DNA of 64,000 nucleotides from Roseibium sp. TrichSKD4 (lineage in GTDB: Bacteria > Pseudomonadota > Alphaproteobacteria > Rhizobiales > Stappiaceae): NCBI RefSeq assembly GCF_000148725.1, contig NZ_GL476310.1:367654-431653 (forward strand), given 5' to 3'. The position numbers and the translations under genes were made by a program. Below the pieces are notes generated by a model. It was not told the DNA's origin. It worked only from the letters and a program-made list of their open reading frames with translations, and ran no database searches. This document shows positions 16,348 through 26,957 of the stretch, in pieces. The stretch's first letter is position 1, and each line of letters begins with the position of its first letter.

Positions 16348-17913
16348 ATGAACAAGCCGAATATGTCCCAAGGGTTGGATACGTCCACCCAGCCAGCCAT
16401 TGAGCTGCGCAAGATCAACAAGAGTTTCGGCCCCGTCCACGCCAACAAGGACATTGATCTCTTGGTCAAAAAGGGGTCAATCCACGGAATTATCGGCGAA
16501 AATGGTGCTGGCAAGTCGACATTGATGTCGATCCTCTACGGCTTCTATACGGCCGACGATGGTGATATTCTCGTTGATGGGAAGACTGTCACGATCCCGG
16601 ACTCCAAAACGGCGATTTCTCTTGGAATTGGCATGGTCCACCAGCATTTTATGTTGGTCGACAATTTCTCGGTTCTGGAAAATGTGGTGCTCGGCGCTGA
16701 AGGTGGGGCTAGCCTGTCGGGCGGATTAGGTCGGGCGAAATCAGAACTCCAGCGTCTTGAAGACGAATACGAACTGAAAGTGGATCCGGATGCTCTGATC
16801 GAGGATTTGCCGGTCGGTCTTCAGCAGAGGGTCGAAATTCTGAAGGCGCTATTCCGGGGGGCAGAAATCCTCATTCTGGATGAGCCGACAGGTGTGTTGA
16901 CTCCGTCGGAAGCGGACCATCTTTTCAAAATTCTCGATGTCCTGAAAAATCAGGGCAAGACCATCCTGCTCATCACACACAAACTGCGCGAAATCATGGC
17001 CATCACCGACACTGTCTCGGTGATGCGGCGTGGTGAAATGGTCGCCACCCGCAAAACGTCTGAAACAAGCATGTCTGAACTCGCCGAGCTGATGGTTGGG
17101 CGAAGCGTTCTGTTGAATGTCGATAAAAAACCGGCGGAGCCAAAAGAGCGCGTTCTGGAAGTGAATAATCTGAGCGTGGTCGACAGCCGGGGCGTGAAGG
17201 TCGTCAAGGACGTGTCCTTCAATGTTCGAGCGGGTGAAATTGTCGGCATTGCAGGTGTATCTGGAAACGGGCAGTCGGAACTTCTTGAGACAATTGCCGG
17301 CATTCGCCGCGCCGATCAGGGCACGCTCTGGATTGACGGTGATGAGATCGACCTGCGGGCCAAGCCGCTTGACCCAGCGGAAATGCGCGAAAAGAGCCTG
17401 GGGCATGTGCCGGAAGACCGCCACCGGATGGGGCTGGTGACCAAGTTTGCCGAGTATGAGAACTCCATCCTTGGCTATCACACGGACGCGATTTACTCCA
17501 AGGGCCCATTGCTGGATATCGCAAAGATCAAGCAGCTTGCGGAGGTCGAGATTGAAAAATACGATATTCGCCCCCCAAGTCCTCTTTTGAAAACCGCCAA
17601 TTTTTCCGGCGGAAACCAGCAGAAAATCGTTCTTGCGCGAGAAATCGAGCGCGACCCAACCGTTCTTCTGGTCGGGCAGCCAACCCGGGGTGTGGACATT
17701 GGAGCCATCGAATTCATTCACAAGCGGATTGTTGAACTTCGTGATGCTGGCAAGGGCATTTTGCTTGTGTCGGTCGAGCTCGACGAAATCCGCTCTCTGG
17801 CGGACAGGATCCTTGTCATGTTCGATGGAAAGATTGTTGGTGAACGCACACCAGATGCGGACGAAGGCGAACTTGGTCTGCTGATGGCCGGTGTTGAGGG
17901 AGAAGCGAAATGA
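16348..17913 (+). CDS. Nucleoside ABC transporter ATP-binding protein (two ATPase domains)
   Basis: Fused two-domain ATPase of 521 residues, the usual form in sugar and nucleoside importers (RbsA, YufO/NupO). Domain 1 has Walker [11 protein letters not shown], signature [12 protein letters not shown] and Walker [13 protein letters not shown]. Domain 2 has a degenerate Walker A ([12 protein letters not shown]), a good signature [15 protein letters not shown], and [10 protein letters not shown] in place of DEPTRGVD, so its Walker B acid is missing. This asymmetry is normal for the family: only one site hydrolyses ATP well. The stop overlaps the first permease start by ATGA. Confidence 0.93.
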   Translation: MNKPNMSQGLDTSTQPAIELRKINKSFGPVHANKDIDLLVKKGSIHGIIGENGAGKSTLMSILYGFYTADDGDILVDGKTVTIPDSKTAISLGIGMVHQHFMLVDNFSVLENVVLGAEGGASLSGGLGRAKSELQRLEDEYELKVDPDALIEDLPVGLQQRVEILKALFRGAEILILDEPTGVLTPSEADHLFKILDVLKNQGKTILLITHKLREIMAITDTVSVMRRGEMVATRKTSETSMSELAELMVGRSVLLNVDKKPAEPKERVLEVNNLSVVDSRGVKVVKDVSFNVRAGEIVGIAGVSGNGQSELLETIAGIRRADQGTLWIDGDEIDLRAKPLDPAEMREKSLGHVPEDRHRMGLVTKFAEYENSILGYHTDAIYSKGPLLDIAKIKQLAEVEIEKYDIRPPSPLLKTANFSGGNQQKIVLAREIERDPTVLLVGQPTRGVDIGAIEFIHKRIVELRDAGKGILLVSVELDEIRSLADRILVMFDGKIVGERTPDADEGELGLLMAGVEGEAK

Positions 17914-19016
17914 GTGCCGGACAACTCCCGCGCTGGGTCGACTATGGCCTGATCCCGGTTCTGAACTTGGCCGCCGCCTTTCTCGTTTCCGGTCTTGTTG
18001 TGATCCTGATCGGTGAAAACCCGATTGACGCGGTAAAAATCCTGCTCTGGGGATCGCTCGGTTATGGGGAAGGGGTCGGCTTTACCCTGTTCTTTGCCAC
18101 CAACTTTATCTTCACCGGGCTGGCCGTTGCTGTCGCTTTCCATGCGGGCATGTTCAACATTGGCGGTGAAGGACAAGCCTATCTCGGTGGATTGGGTGTT
18201 GCGATGGCCTGTCTGGCCATGGACCAATATGTTCCATGGTGGGTGACGCTCCCTTTTGCGGTACTCGGGTCCGCACTTATGGGGGCGGCCTGGGCCTTTA
18301 TTCCAGCCTGGCTTCAGGCCAGGCGCGGCAGCCATGTCGTGATCACAACGATCATGTTCAATTTCATCGCAGCGTCGCTGATGGTCTATCTTCTGAACAA
18401 CGTCTTGAAGAAAGCCGGATCGATGCAGTCCGAAACCCGGACCTTTGAAGATGGCGGACGCCTGCCATTCCTCAATGACATCTTTCCCGGGTTTGGCTTC
18501 GACTATGCCCCGGTGAATCTCTCCCTGTTTGTTGCGTTGCTAGCCTGCGTTCTGGTTTGGCTTTTGATCTGGCGCACCAAACTTGGCTTCGAGATCCGCT
18601 CTTTTGGAGCCAATCCAACGGCAGCTGTTTATGCCGGCATCAGCCCGGTTCGGACCATTATCGTCACCATGCTGATCTCCGGAGGTCTGGCAGGCATGAT
18701 GGCGATCAACGAAATCATGGGCTCGCAGCACAGGCTTTTGATCGACTATGTGGCCGGGTACGGATTTGTCGGTATCGCTGTTGCTCTAATGGGGCGCAGT
18801 CACCCTGTTGGCATCGTATTGGCGGCCATTTTGTTTGGCATGCTCTATCAGGGCGGCGCCGAACTTTCCTTCGAGATGCCCGCGATCACCCGGGACATGA
18901 TTGTTGTCATTCAGGGTCTGGTCATCCTGTTCGCCGGAGCGCTTGAGTATATGTTCCGGCCAGCTCTCATCCGCCTTTTTGCATCGGGCACCGGCCCGTC
19001 CGCTCAAGCCGCTTAA
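17910..19016 (+). CDS. Nucleoside ABC transporter permease 1
   Basis: Inner-membrane permease of 368 residues in the BPD_transp_2 family (RbsC/YufP type) with about ten hydrophobic helices. Family segments include NIGGEGQAYLGGLG and FGANPTAAVYAGISPVRTI, the cytoplasmic loop that contacts the ATPase. It forms a heterodimer with the next gene. The start overlaps the ATPase stop in ATGA, indicating translational coupling; the next gene follows 12 bp later behind a strong AGGAGG. Confidence 0.93.
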   Translation: MSAGQLPRWVDYGLIPVLNLAAAFLVSGLVVILIGENPIDAVKILLWGSLGYGEGVGFTLFFATNFIFTGLAVAVAFHAGMFNIGGEGQAYLGGLGVAMACLAMDQYVPWWVTLPFAVLGSALMGAAWAFIPAWLQARRGSHVVITTIMFNFIAASLMVYLLNNVLKKAGSMQSETRTFEDGGRLPFLNDIFPGFGFDYAPVNLSLFVALLACVLVWLLIWRTKLGFEIRSFGANPTAAVYAGISPVRTIIVTMLISGGLAGMMAINEIMGSQHRLLIDYVAGYGFVGIAVALMGRSHPVGIVLAAILFGMLYQGGAELSFEMPAITRDMIVVIQGLVILFAGALEYMFRPALIRLFASGTGPSAQAA

Positions 19017-19028
19017 GGAGGACGGAGC

Positions 19029-19997
19029 ATGTTTGACATCCTGATCCAAATTCTCGATTCAACGGTTCGCCTGTCGACGCCGCTTCTCCTGGCCTGTCTG
19101 GCGGGTCTTTATTCAGAACGTTCTGGCGTTGTTGATATCGGTCTTGAAGGCAAAATGCTGGGCGCGGCGTTTGGGGCAGGTGCAGTTGGCTACATTACAG
19201 GCAGCGCATGGCTTGGCCTTTTGGCCGGTATTGGGGTGGCATGTGGATTAGCCCTCATTCATGGCCTTGCTTCCATTACTAACCGTGGCAACCAGATCGT
19301 TTCCGGTGTTGCGATCAATTTCCTCGCCATCGGATTGACCGGCTTGTTGGGGCAAACCTGGTTCAGGCAAGGAGGCAGAACCCCGGCTTTGCCCGAAGGC
19401 GGTCGCTTTGAAAACATCGACTTGCCATTTGTAGACGCCTTGAGTGGGGTGCCGGTTCTTGGGCCGATCTACTCAGAGCTTTTGTCAGGCCATAACATTT
19501 TGGTCTATGTGGCGTTTGCAGCTGTTCCGCTGACATGGTGGGTGCTGTTCCGCACACGGTTTGGATTGCGCCTTCGGGCCGTTGGTGAAAATCCTGCCGC
19601 CGTCGACACAGCCGGTATTGGCGTGATCTGGCTGCGGTACCGAGCAGTTGTCATCTGCGGGATATTGTGCGGCATCGCCGGGGCGTATCTGTCGATTGCG
19701 CAGTCGTCCGGCTTCATCAAGGAAATGACCGCCGGTAAGGGCTTCATAGCACTGGCTGCATTGATCTTCGCCAAATGGCGTCCGGGCAATGCAATGCTTG
19801 CCTGCCTCCTCTTTGGCTTCCTTGACGCGGTCGCGATCCGTCTACAGGGGCAGGAAATTCCCGGTATTGGCGAAGTGCCAGTCCAGTTCTTCCAGGCGCT
19901 TCCCTATATTCTGACGGTTATCCTGCTGGCCGGGTTTATTGGCAAGGCCATACCACCAAAGACTTCCGGCATTCCTTATCTTAAGGAGCGCACATGA
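19029..19997 (+). CDS. Nucleoside ABC transporter permease 2
   Basis: Partner permease of 322 residues, same family (YufQ type). Visible segments are LYSERSGVVDIGLEGKMLGAAF near the N-terminus, VGENPAAVDTAGIGVIWLRYRAV for the coupling loop, and FIALAALIFAKWRPGNAML towards the end. TAAGGAGGACGGAGC precedes the ATG. The stop overlaps the cdd start (ATGA), tying import directly to salvage enzymes. Confidence 0.93.
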   Translation: MFDILIQILDSTVRLSTPLLLACLAGLYSERSGVVDIGLEGKMLGAAFGAGAVGYITGSAWLGLLAGIGVACGLALIHGLASITNRGNQIVSGVAINFLAIGLTGLLGQTWFRQGGRTPALPEGGRFENIDLPFVDALSGVPVLGPIYSELLSGHNILVYVAFAAVPLTWWVLFRTRFGLRLRAVGENPAAVDTAGIGVIWLRYRAVVICGILCGIAGAYLSIAQSSGFIKEMTAGKGFIALAALIFAKWRPGNAMLACLLFGFLDAVAIRLQGQEIPGIGEVPVQFFQALPYILTVILLAGFIGKAIPPKTSGIPYLKERT

Positions 19998-20389
19998 GCC
20001 CGCTCACGCAGCTTTTTGAAACGGCAAAGTCCGCGCGCGAGCGGGCTTATGCGCCTTACTCCAAGTTTCAGGTGGGCGCTGCCATCCGCACCAAGGGCGG
20101 CAAGATTATCGCAGGCTGCAACGTTGAAAACGCGGCTTTTCCCGAAGGTGTGTGTGCAGAAGGCGGTGCGATCAGCGCCATGGTATTGGCCGGCGAAACC
20201 GAAATCGCCGAAGTGCTTGTCATAGCTGACGCGGAGCACTGCTCACCTTGTGGTGGATGTCGCCAGAAAATTCGCGAATTCGCCGGTGATGATGTGTTGG
20301 TTCACATCGCGGATCTCAATGAAGTGAAAAAGACATACACAATGGCCGACCTTCTTCCGGCCGGTTTTGAATTAAAGAAAAAGGTCTGA
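19994..20389 (+). CDS. cdd: Cytidine deaminase
   Basis: Deaminates cytidine and deoxycytidine to uridine and deoxyuridine. The 131-residue size fits the homotetrameric zinc enzyme. The zinc and catalytic residues are visible in VCAEGGAIS (Cys and Glu) and CSPCGGCRQKIREF (two Cys). An AAGGAG site lies inside the end of the permease gene and the start overlaps its stop. Product uridine would feed a pyrimidine nucleoside phosphorylase and upp further down the operon. Confidence 0.95.
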   Translation: MSPLTQLFETAKSARERAYAPYSKFQVGAAIRTKGGKIIAGCNVENAAFPEGVCAEGGAISAMVLAGETEIAEVLVIADAEHCSPCGGCRQKIREFAGDDVLVHIADLNEVKKTYTMADLLPAGFELKKKV

Positions 20390-20395
20390 AGACTG

Positions 20396-21208
20396 ATGAG
20401 TGGTTTTGGTCGTGAATGCGCAGATATTGTCCGCGCAGCCCGTGATGGTTCCTACAAGGTTGGCATGATCCTTGGGTCCGGTCTTGGCTCTTTGGCAGAG
20501 GAAGTCGAGGATGCTGTCCATATTCCCTACTCGCATTTGACCGAGTTTCCCGTGTCCACGGTCACCTCCCATTCCAGCGAGTTGGTCGCAGGAACCATGG
20601 GCGATGTTCCGGTCGTGATCTTGTCGGGCCGTGCGCACTATTATGAAAGTGGCGACCCAGCCGTCATGCGCACGCCGGTGGAAACCTTGAAAGAGCTGGG
20701 CTGCGAGATCTTGCTGGCAACCAACGCTGCAGGTTCTTTGCGTGAAGAGGTGGCTCCGGGCAAGCCAATGATTCTGTCCGATCACATCAATTGGTCTGGT
20801 AAAAACCCTTTGATCGGCGAAGAAGATGAGAGCCGGTTTCTGGATATGAGCGCAGCCTATGATCCAGAGCTGCGTGCGGCGCTGAAAAAGGTGGCCGAGG
20901 AAACCGGTGATCCGGTTGCTGAAGGTGTTTACATGTGGTTCTCCGGCCCGTCGTTCGAAACACCGGCGGAAATTCGCATGGCGAAGACCTTGGGCGCGGA
21001 TGCAGTGGGCATGTCCACCGTCCCGGAAGTCATCATGGCCAGGTTCCTCGGGATGCGTGTTGCTGCCATGTCCATCATCACAAACTACGGCGCGGGCATT
21101 CAGTCTCACGCACTTTCCCATGACGAAACGAAGTCGGTCGCCAAACTGGGCATGGACCGAATGAAACAGCTGGTGCGCGGTTTTGTGAAGGAGGTTGGCA
21201 ATGAGTGA
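20396..21208 (+). CDS. Purine nucleoside phosphorylase
   Basis: Phosphorolyses purine (deoxy)nucleosides to base and (deoxy)ribose-1-phosphate. The 270-residue length and motifs ILGSGLGSLAE, HSSELVAG, SGRAHYYESGD, TNAAGSL and AVGMSTVPEVIMARFLGM fit the trimeric PNP class (PunA/XapA type) rather than hexameric DeoD. The deoC ribosome site lies inside its last codons and deoC starts before its stop, so the two are coupled. Confidence 0.92.
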   Translation: MSGFGRECADIVRAARDGSYKVGMILGSGLGSLAEEVEDAVHIPYSHLTEFPVSTVTSHSSELVAGTMGDVPVVILSGRAHYYESGDPAVMRTPVETLKELGCEILLATNAAGSLREEVAPGKPMILSDHINWSGKNPLIGEEDESRFLDMSAAYDPELRAALKKVAEETGDPVAEGVYMWFSGPSFETPAEIRMAKTLGADAVGMSTVPEVIMARFLGMRVAAMSIITNYGAGIQSHALSHDETKSVAKLGMDRMKQLVRGFVKEVGNE

Positions 21209-21980
21209 TCTTTCGCAAAAGGATATTGCCAAACGAGCCCTTGGTCTCGTTGATCTCACCAACCTCAATGATGATTGCACGGAAGCGGATGTTTCGGCTC
21301 TGACGTCTCGAACCGTGACTGATCATGGCTCGGTTGCGGCCGTCTGCATTTGGCCAAAGTTTGTCGCGCAAGCTGTTCGCGAGCTTTCGGGAACCGGCGT
21401 GAAAGTGGCAACGGTCGTCAATTTCCCTGCGGGCGGAACAGAGACAACGGCTGTTGTCGCCGAAACAAAAAAGGCAATTGAGGACGGAGCCGACGAGATC
21501 GATCTGGTGATGCCTTATCGCGGTTTCATGGAAGGGCGAAAAGGGTTTGCGGAAGAGCAGATCATCCGTGTGAAAGAGGTCATTCCTGCTCCAGCGAAAC
21601 TTAAAGTCATTCTGGAGACCGGCGAGATCAAGGATCCGCTTCTTATCCATCTGGCATCCGAGATTGCCATCGGCGCTGGTGCGGACTTCATCAAGACCTC
21701 TACCGGCAAGGTGCCGGTCAACGCGACGCTTGAAGCAGCCGAAATCATGCTGACCGCCATTGAGGAAGCGCGGCGCGATCACCAGAAAGATGTTGGTTTC
21801 AAACCGGCTGGCGGCATTCGCACAGTCGATGATGCCGCCGCCTATCTGGCGCTGGCCGACAAGATCATGGGGCACAATTGGGTGTCAGCGTCGACATTCC
21901 GGTTCGGCGCCAGCGGACTGCTGGATGCCTTGATCGGTGAAATCGAAGGCTCAGGAGCAACCGCGGGCGAAGGATACTAA
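21201..21980 (+). CDS. deoC: Deoxyribose-phosphate aldolase
   Basis: Cleaves 2-deoxyribose-5-phosphate to acetaldehyde and glyceraldehyde-3-phosphate by a Schiff-base mechanism. TIM-barrel protein of about 259 residues: LTNLNDDCTEADV, ATVVNFPAG, EIDLVMPYR, KVILETGEIKD, and the Schiff-base Lys segment FIKTSTGKVPVNAT, then KPAGGIRT. ATG 21201 lies 6 bases after AAGGAGG and overlaps punA by 8 bp. It provides the exit of deoxyribose carbon into glycolysis. Confidence 0.95.
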   Translation: MSDLSQKDIAKRALGLVDLTNLNDDCTEADVSALTSRTVTDHGSVAAVCIWPKFVAQAVRELSGTGVKVATVVNFPAGGTETTAVVAETKKAIEDGADEIDLVMPYRGFMEGRKGFAEEQIIRVKEVIPAPAKLKVILETGEIKDPLLIHLASEIAIGAGADFIKTSTGKVPVNATLEAAEIMLTAIEEARRDHQKDVGFKPAGGIRTVDDAAAYLALADKIMGHNWVSASTFRFGASGLLDALIGEIEGSGATAGEGY

Positions 21981-21982
21981 CC

Positions 21983-23299
21983 ATGTTGCCTCAGGAAATC
22001 GTGCGCAAAAAACGCGACGGGCAAACGTTGTCTTCCGAAGAGGTTGCGTTCTTCGTGAAAGGTCTGGCCGATGAAAGCATCACAGAAGGTCAGGTCGCAG
22101 CCTTTGCCATGGCAGTCTTTTTCAAGGGCCTGACAATCGACGAACGTGTTGCTCTAACACTGGGGATGCGTGACAGCGGCGATGTGATGGACTGGTCCGA
22201 CATCGAAGCACCAGTTCTCGACAAGCACTCGACTGGCGGTGTGGGCGACAATGTTTCGTTGATGCTTGCTCCCGCACTGGCAGCTTGCGGAGCAGCCGTT
22301 CCGATGATCTCAGGCCGTGGACTGGGACATACCGGAGGCACGCTCGATAAATTCGACAGCATTCCAGGCTATCAGACACAACCGGATAACGCCCTCTTCA
22401 AAAAGGTCGTAAAGGAAGTGGGCTGTGCCGTGATCGGGCAAACCGGCAATCTGGCACCTGCCGACAAGCGCTTCTACGCCATTCGCGATGTTACGGCGAC
22501 AGTAGAAAGCCTTGACCTTATCACCGCGTCGATTTTGTCGAAAAAGCTGGCCGCGGGACTACAAGGGCTTGTTCTGGATGTGAAATGGGGCACCGGTGCA
22601 TTCATGGCTGAACTTGATGAGGCGCGTGCGCTGGCACAAAGTCTGGTCAAGGTCGCCAATGGCGCAGGGCTCAAGACAACAGCTTTGTTGACCGACATGA
22701 ATGAACCGCTGGCTTCAGCTGCAGGTAATGCAGTTGAAGTTCAGAACGCCGTCGATTTCCTTAAAGGCACAGCCGTCGACAACCGCTTGTGGGATATCAC
22801 GGTTGCGCAAGGCGGTGAATTGCTTGCAACCGGCGGGCTGGCAGCAGATGGTGAAGATGGCGCGGCAAAAATGCGAGCTGCCTTTGAAAGTGGCCGTGCC
22901 GCTGAAGTGTTTGCCAAAATGGTCAGTGCTCTTTATGGACCGACCGACTTTATGGAGAAGTCCGAACTCTATTTGGCCACGGCGCCGATCGAAGCACCGA
23001 TCTACGCGGAACAAAGCGGGACTGTGACGGGTGTAAATGCTCGTGAGGTTGGTCTCGCTGTGGTTGCGCTTAAGGGTGGGCGGACTTTTGCCGCACAGGA
23101 AATTGACCCTGCTGTCGGTCTGACAAGTCTTGCCGGTATAGGCAACACAGTCGATGCAGATGCTCCGCTGGCCATTGTTCATGCGCAAACTCAAGAACAG
23201 GTGGAACAAGCGACAGCTATGGTGCGCGCAGCCTACCAAATCGGTGAAGCCCGAGACGTTCCAGATCACCCGCCGGTGGTTGAGCGGATAGCTTCCTGA
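21983..23299 (+). CDS. deoA: Thymidine phosphorylase
   Basis: Phosphorolyses thymidine and deoxyuridine to base and deoxyribose-1-phosphate. The 438-residue protein has the family signature [20 protein letters not shown] and the phosphate site [12 protein letters not shown]. It begins 2 bp after the deoC stop. Deoxyribose-1-phosphate made here passes to DeoB then DeoC. Confidence 0.95.
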   Translation: MLPQEIVRKKRDGQTLSSEEVAFFVKGLADESITEGQVAAFAMAVFFKGLTIDERVALTLGMRDSGDVMDWSDIEAPVLDKHSTGGVGDNVSLMLAPALAACGAAVPMISGRGLGHTGGTLDKFDSIPGYQTQPDNALFKKVVKEVGCAVIGQTGNLAPADKRFYAIRDVTATVESLDLITASILSKKLAAGLQGLVLDVKWGTGAFMAELDEARALAQSLVKVANGAGLKTTALLTDMNEPLASAAGNAVEVQNAVDFLKGTAVDNRLWDITVAQGGELLATGGLAADGEDGAAKMRAAFESGRAAEVFAKMVSALYGPTDFMEKSELYLATAPIEAPIYAEQSGTVTGVNAREVGLAVVALKGGRTFAAQEIDPAVGLTSLAGIGNTVDADAPLAIVHAQTQEQVEQATAMVRAAYQIGEARDVPDHPPVVERIAS

Positions 23300-23358
23300 G
23301 CACAGGGACCGCAACGAAGAAGCTCCTGCCAATAGGCTGGCAACAAAAGGACAGGCGT

Positions 23359-24582
23359 ATGCCACGAGCGATACTGTGCGTTTTGGACAGCTTCGGAATT
23401 GGCGGTGCCGCTGATGCAGATGCATTTGGCGACGCTGGTTCCGACACGCTGGGCCATATTGCAGATCATTGTGCTGCCGGAAAGGCCGATAAAGCCGGTC
23501 TCCGGAAGGGGCCGTTATACGTGCCAAACATGGACCGGTTGGGTCTTGGCGCTGCCTCTCTCTCCTCCAATGGCAAGGCAGCTCCGGGGCTGGACTTTGC
23601 CGGTGAGCCGGAAGGTTTGTGGGGTTATGCAGCAGAGGTTTCAAACGGCAAGGACACGCCTTCCGGTCACTGGGAAATCGCCGGTGTGCCGGTGCGTTTC
23701 GACTGGGGTTATTTCCCGCAAACCGTCCCGACCTTCCCCGATGAGCTGATTGAGGGCATCATACAAAAGGCCGGGATCGCGGGTGTTCTGGGCAACAAAC
23801 ATGCTTCGGGAACGGTAATCATTGAAGAACTTGGCGAAGAGCACCTGCGCACCGGACTGCCGATTTTCTATACCTCCGCGGATAGTGTCATTCAGATTGC
23901 CGCTCACGAGGAAACATTTGGCCTGGAAAAGCTTTATGAGCTCTGCGAAGTCACGCGCGAATTTGCGGACTCTTACAATATTGGCAGGGTGATTGCGCGG
24001 CCTTTTGCCGGGTCGGACAAAACGACGTTCGAGCGGACCGCCAACCGGCGGGATTATTCCGTCTTGCCGCCAGAACCGACCATCCTCGACCGCTTGAGCG
24101 AAGCTGGGCGGACAGTCGTCGGGGTTGGCAAGATTTCTGATATTTTTGCTCATCAGGGCGTGGCAAAGGTTCTAAAAGGCGCTGGAAACGACCAGCTGTT
24201 TGATCGGACGCTGGAAGCGATGGAAATGGCAGAAGATGGTGATCTCGTATTTGCTAACTTCATCGATTTTGATTCCCTTTTCGGGCACCGCCGCGATGTT
24301 GCCGGGTATGCAGCCGCGCTTGAGCGGTTCGACGGCCGGTTACCGGAACTGATCGCAAAGTTGAAAGAAGGTGACCTTCTGATCCTGACGGCTGATCATG
24401 GCTGTGATCCCACTTGGCCGGGGACAGACCACACGCGCGAGCACGTCCCCGTTTTGGCAACCGGTCCGGGTTTTTCCGGTCGCCGCATCGGCGGGCGCAA
24501 AACCTTTGCTGATATCGGGGAAAGCATCGCCGATCATTTGGGAATTGCGGCTGGCGCTCATGGCACCAGTTTCCTAAGGTAG
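23359..24582 (+). CDS. deoB: Phosphopentomutase
   Basis: Interconverts (deoxy)ribose-1-phosphate and -5-phosphate using two manganese ions. The 407-residue alkaline-phosphatase-fold protein has the metal-binding and phosphoacceptor segments [14 protein letters not shown] and [12 protein letters not shown], and the late metal ligands [34 protein letters not shown] precedes the ATG. A 59-bp gap separates it from deoA, the widest break in this half of the operon. Confidence 0.95.
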   Translation: MPRAILCVLDSFGIGGAADADAFGDAGSDTLGHIADHCAAGKADKAGLRKGPLYVPNMDRLGLGAASLSSNGKAAPGLDFAGEPEGLWGYAAEVSNGKDTPSGHWEIAGVPVRFDWGYFPQTVPTFPDELIEGIIQKAGIAGVLGNKHASGTVIIEELGEEHLRTGLPIFYTSADSVIQIAAHEETFGLEKLYELCEVTREFADSYNIGRVIARPFAGSDKTTFERTANRRDYSVLPPEPTILDRLSEAGRTVVGVGKISDIFAHQGVAKVLKGAGNDQLFDRTLEAMEMAEDGDLVFANFIDFDSLFGHRRDVAGYAAALERFDGRLPELIAKLKEGDLLILTADHGCDPTWPGTDHTREHVPVLATGPGFSGRRIGGRKTFADIGESIADHLGIAAGAHGTSFLR

Positions 24583-24602
24583 TCTGAGCTGGAAGGATGC
24601 TC

Positions 24603-25604
24603 ATGAGCGAACATGTGACGGTGCCAAAGGCAGAGCTTCACTGCCATATAGAGGGAGCTGCGGCGCCGTCCTTGGTCGCTCGCCTTGCCGATCACTACCA
24701 GATCGACGTCTCGGCGATAATAGATGGCAACGGCAAATATGTCTGGTCTGATTTCACCAGCTTTCTGGAAACCTATGATCTGGCAAGCAATGTTTTCAAG
24801 ACGCCTGCTGACTACTCGCTGTTAAGCGAGACCTATTTTCGCATGTTGGCAGCTGAAGGAGCAATCTACGGGGAAGTCTTCATCTCCCCGGACCATGCGC
24901 AATCAGCGGGCCTTTCCTATGCATCTTATGTTGAAGGTCTGGCAGCCGGGATCGAACGGGCCAAGATCGACACCGGTATTGAAGGTCGCATGATCGCGAT
25001 CGGAGTTCGGCATTTCGGAGCAGCGGCGGTCGAACGGGTCGCCAGAGAGGTCATCGCCAACCCGCATCCAATGGTAACCGGATTTGGGCTTGCCGGGGAT
25101 GAACGAGATGGTCACCCGGCCAATTTTGCCAGAGCATTCCGGATGGCCGGGGAGGCAGGGCTTGGCCTGACCGCGCATGCTGGCGAATTTGGTGGTCCCG
25201 ATAGCATTACAGCTGCCCTTGATTTTCTGCAGGTGAAGCGACTGGGCCATGGTGTGCGGGCAATTGAAGAGAAAGACCTCATCCGACGTCTGGTTGACGA
25301 GAAAATTGTTCTGGAAACGTGTCCAGGTTCCAATATTGCACTTGGTGTCTATTCTGTTCTGCGGTTCCATCCAGTCAATATTCTGCGTCAAGAAGGCGTT
25401 CGGATCACTCTAAACTCAGATGATCCTCCCTTTTTTGGAACCACCTTGGGTCGGGAATACAGCTCGGTTTCAAAGACCTTCGGATTAAGTGAAGCTGATC
25501 AGATTGCAATTACCCGCACAGCACTTGAAGCAGCTTTCTGCGACGAGGCAGCCCGTAATCGTTTGATGGTTCGTCTGGACAGTGCAGTCACCCCAGCTGT
25601 TTGA
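24603..25604 (+). CDS. add: Adenosine deaminase
   Basis: Deaminates adenosine and deoxyadenosine to inosine forms, which PNP can then cleave. About 333 residues, with the zinc and catalytic motifs KAELHCHIEGA, TAHAGEFGG, RLGHGVRA and LNSDDPPFFGT. The GGAAGG ribosome site fits ATG 24603; an ATG at 24597 directly abuts it and is unlikely. Confidence 0.94.
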   Translation: MSEHVTVPKAELHCHIEGAAAPSLVARLADHYQIDVSAIIDGNGKYVWSDFTSFLETYDLASNVFKTPADYSLLSETYFRMLAAEGAIYGEVFISPDHAQSAGLSYASYVEGLAAGIERAKIDTGIEGRMIAIGVRHFGAAAVERVAREVIANPHPMVTGFGLAGDERDGHPANFARAFRMAGEAGLGLTAHAGEFGGPDSITAALDFLQVKRLGHGVRAIEEKDLIRRLVDEKIVLETCPGSNIALGVYSVLRFHPVNILRQEGVRITLNSDDPPFFGTTLGREYSSVSKTFGLSEADQIAITRTALEAAFCDEAARNRLMVRLDSAVTPAV

Positions 25605-25619
25605 CCCCAGTTGGGGTAA

Positions 25620-26879
25620 GTGAACTCTAATATGCAAAAAGAAACTGAGACCCGGATGGCCTCCGACACTTCGTCAAACCTGCTGGATCTTCTGACCGCA
25701 AGCCGCACACAACAAGAGTGTACTGCGGTTCTTGAACGGACTCGGAATTCCAAGTCCGGCGCAGTTGAGATTGACTTCGACAAGCTCGACGACGTTGCGC
25801 AGCTGGTGAGAGCCGCACTTGAAACGGCCTACCCTGACTTTCAGATACCGCCAGCAGGCTTTTGGCGTGTATTGGAAAACGATGGCATTGACCGATGGGA
25901 TGGTCTGGCGTCAGCACGTGGGTTCTCATCACCAGAAGATCTGCTTCGCGTCGCCGGTGATCTCGCCATATTGGCCGGAGCATGCCAAGTTCCGACTGCT
26001 CAAGGCTGGGTGTTTAAGGGCAGCGTCAGCGGCCAGGAAGTCAAGGGGCAGACAGCGCTTGGGCTGGCACTCTTCTCCATGTTTCAAAGCGGTGTTTTTT
26101 CGGCATCTCCAACAGACCCGTTACGCGTTGATGTGGACGCGCTTTTGCGCCTGAGCGAAGAGGAAGTTTCGGCGGGTCTCGCGCTGGGCAGCAGTGTCCA
26201 CGGCGAATGGATTGGAAAATTCGCAGCCCATCTCCGACGGTTTGGAGAAACGGTCGGCATGCGCCCCGAAGTCTTTGGCGACAAAGTAGACCTTCGTCCG
26301 GGCAATCTGTTGGTAAAAGCGATCAATGAACGAAACGCGCCGCATGTCGAGCTGCCTGAACTTTTCAATCAGATATCAGACGCTCTTGCGCCGCTCTGGA
26401 ATGGTGCTGCCCAAGAGGGTGATTTCATTCTGGGGGATTGCTGGAGGCTGGGAGAGGGCGATGCGGAGACCTTCGTTCCGCTTCACCATACAGTTCTGTT
26501 TATAACTCACAGCTTGATCGAGCCTATTGTCTGGGCAGGTATCGAAGTTCAGGGTTTTGATGATGTGCCCGGCCCATCAGACAGCCTTCATGCGCATCTT
26601 TTCATGGATCAGGGCGTGATCACGCTTGATCATCATGCAGACACGCATGACGGCATGGTGAGCGTTCGGGCAGTGACTTCGGCCCTCCTGCCTTATGTGG
26701 CTGAACGGGTGCGTTCTGATCTTGAAGCTGACCGTGAAAGCCTTCCGATACCATGTTTGATTGAAGGCGGGACGATGAGAGCAGCGCAAAATCTGGCAAT
26801 GGAAAAACCTGAGGCTTTCACAAAGATTCAAAAAATCATTTCATCCGGGTCTGTTTTTTGGGAGCCAATCGGGGCATAG
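25620..26879 (+). CDS. DUF1688 / URC4-urg3 family protein, probable uracil catabolism factor
   Basis: Protein of about 419 residues matching DUF1688, the family of yeast URC4, needed for the URC pathway of uracil breakdown. Characteristic segments are PPAGFWRVLENDGIDRW, GSSVHGEWIGKFAAHLRRFGE and SFHAHLF-like DSLHAHLFMDQGVITLDHHAD. The biochemical step is unknown. It lies between add and upp; in fungi URC6 is a uracil phosphoribosyltransferase, so the adjacency to upp fits a shared uracil route. GTG 25620 has GGGGTAA before it; ATG 25632 and ATG 25656 are alternatives without a good site. Confidence 0.82.
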   Translation: MNSNMQKETETRMASDTSSNLLDLLTASRTQQECTAVLERTRNSKSGAVEIDFDKLDDVAQLVRAALETAYPDFQIPPAGFWRVLENDGIDRWDGLASARGFSSPEDLLRVAGDLAILAGACQVPTAQGWVFKGSVSGQEVKGQTALGLALFSMFQSGVFSASPTDPLRVDVDALLRLSEEEVSAGLALGSSVHGEWIGKFAAHLRRFGETVGMRPEVFGDKVDLRPGNLLVKAINERNAPHVELPELFNQISDALAPLWNGAAQEGDFILGDCWRLGEGDAETFVPLHHTVLFITHSLIEPIVWAGIEVQGFDDVPGPSDSLHAHLFMDQGVITLDHHADTHDGMVSVRAVTSALLPYVAERVRSDLEADRESLPIPCLIEGGTMRAAQNLAMEKPEAFTKIQKIISSGSVFWEPIGA

Positions 26880-26957
26880 CGTCCTAAAGTGGTCCAAAAT
26901 TCTAACCCAAATACATCAGGCTCGACGCGGCGTCGGGCCCAACGCTAAGAGGCAGCT

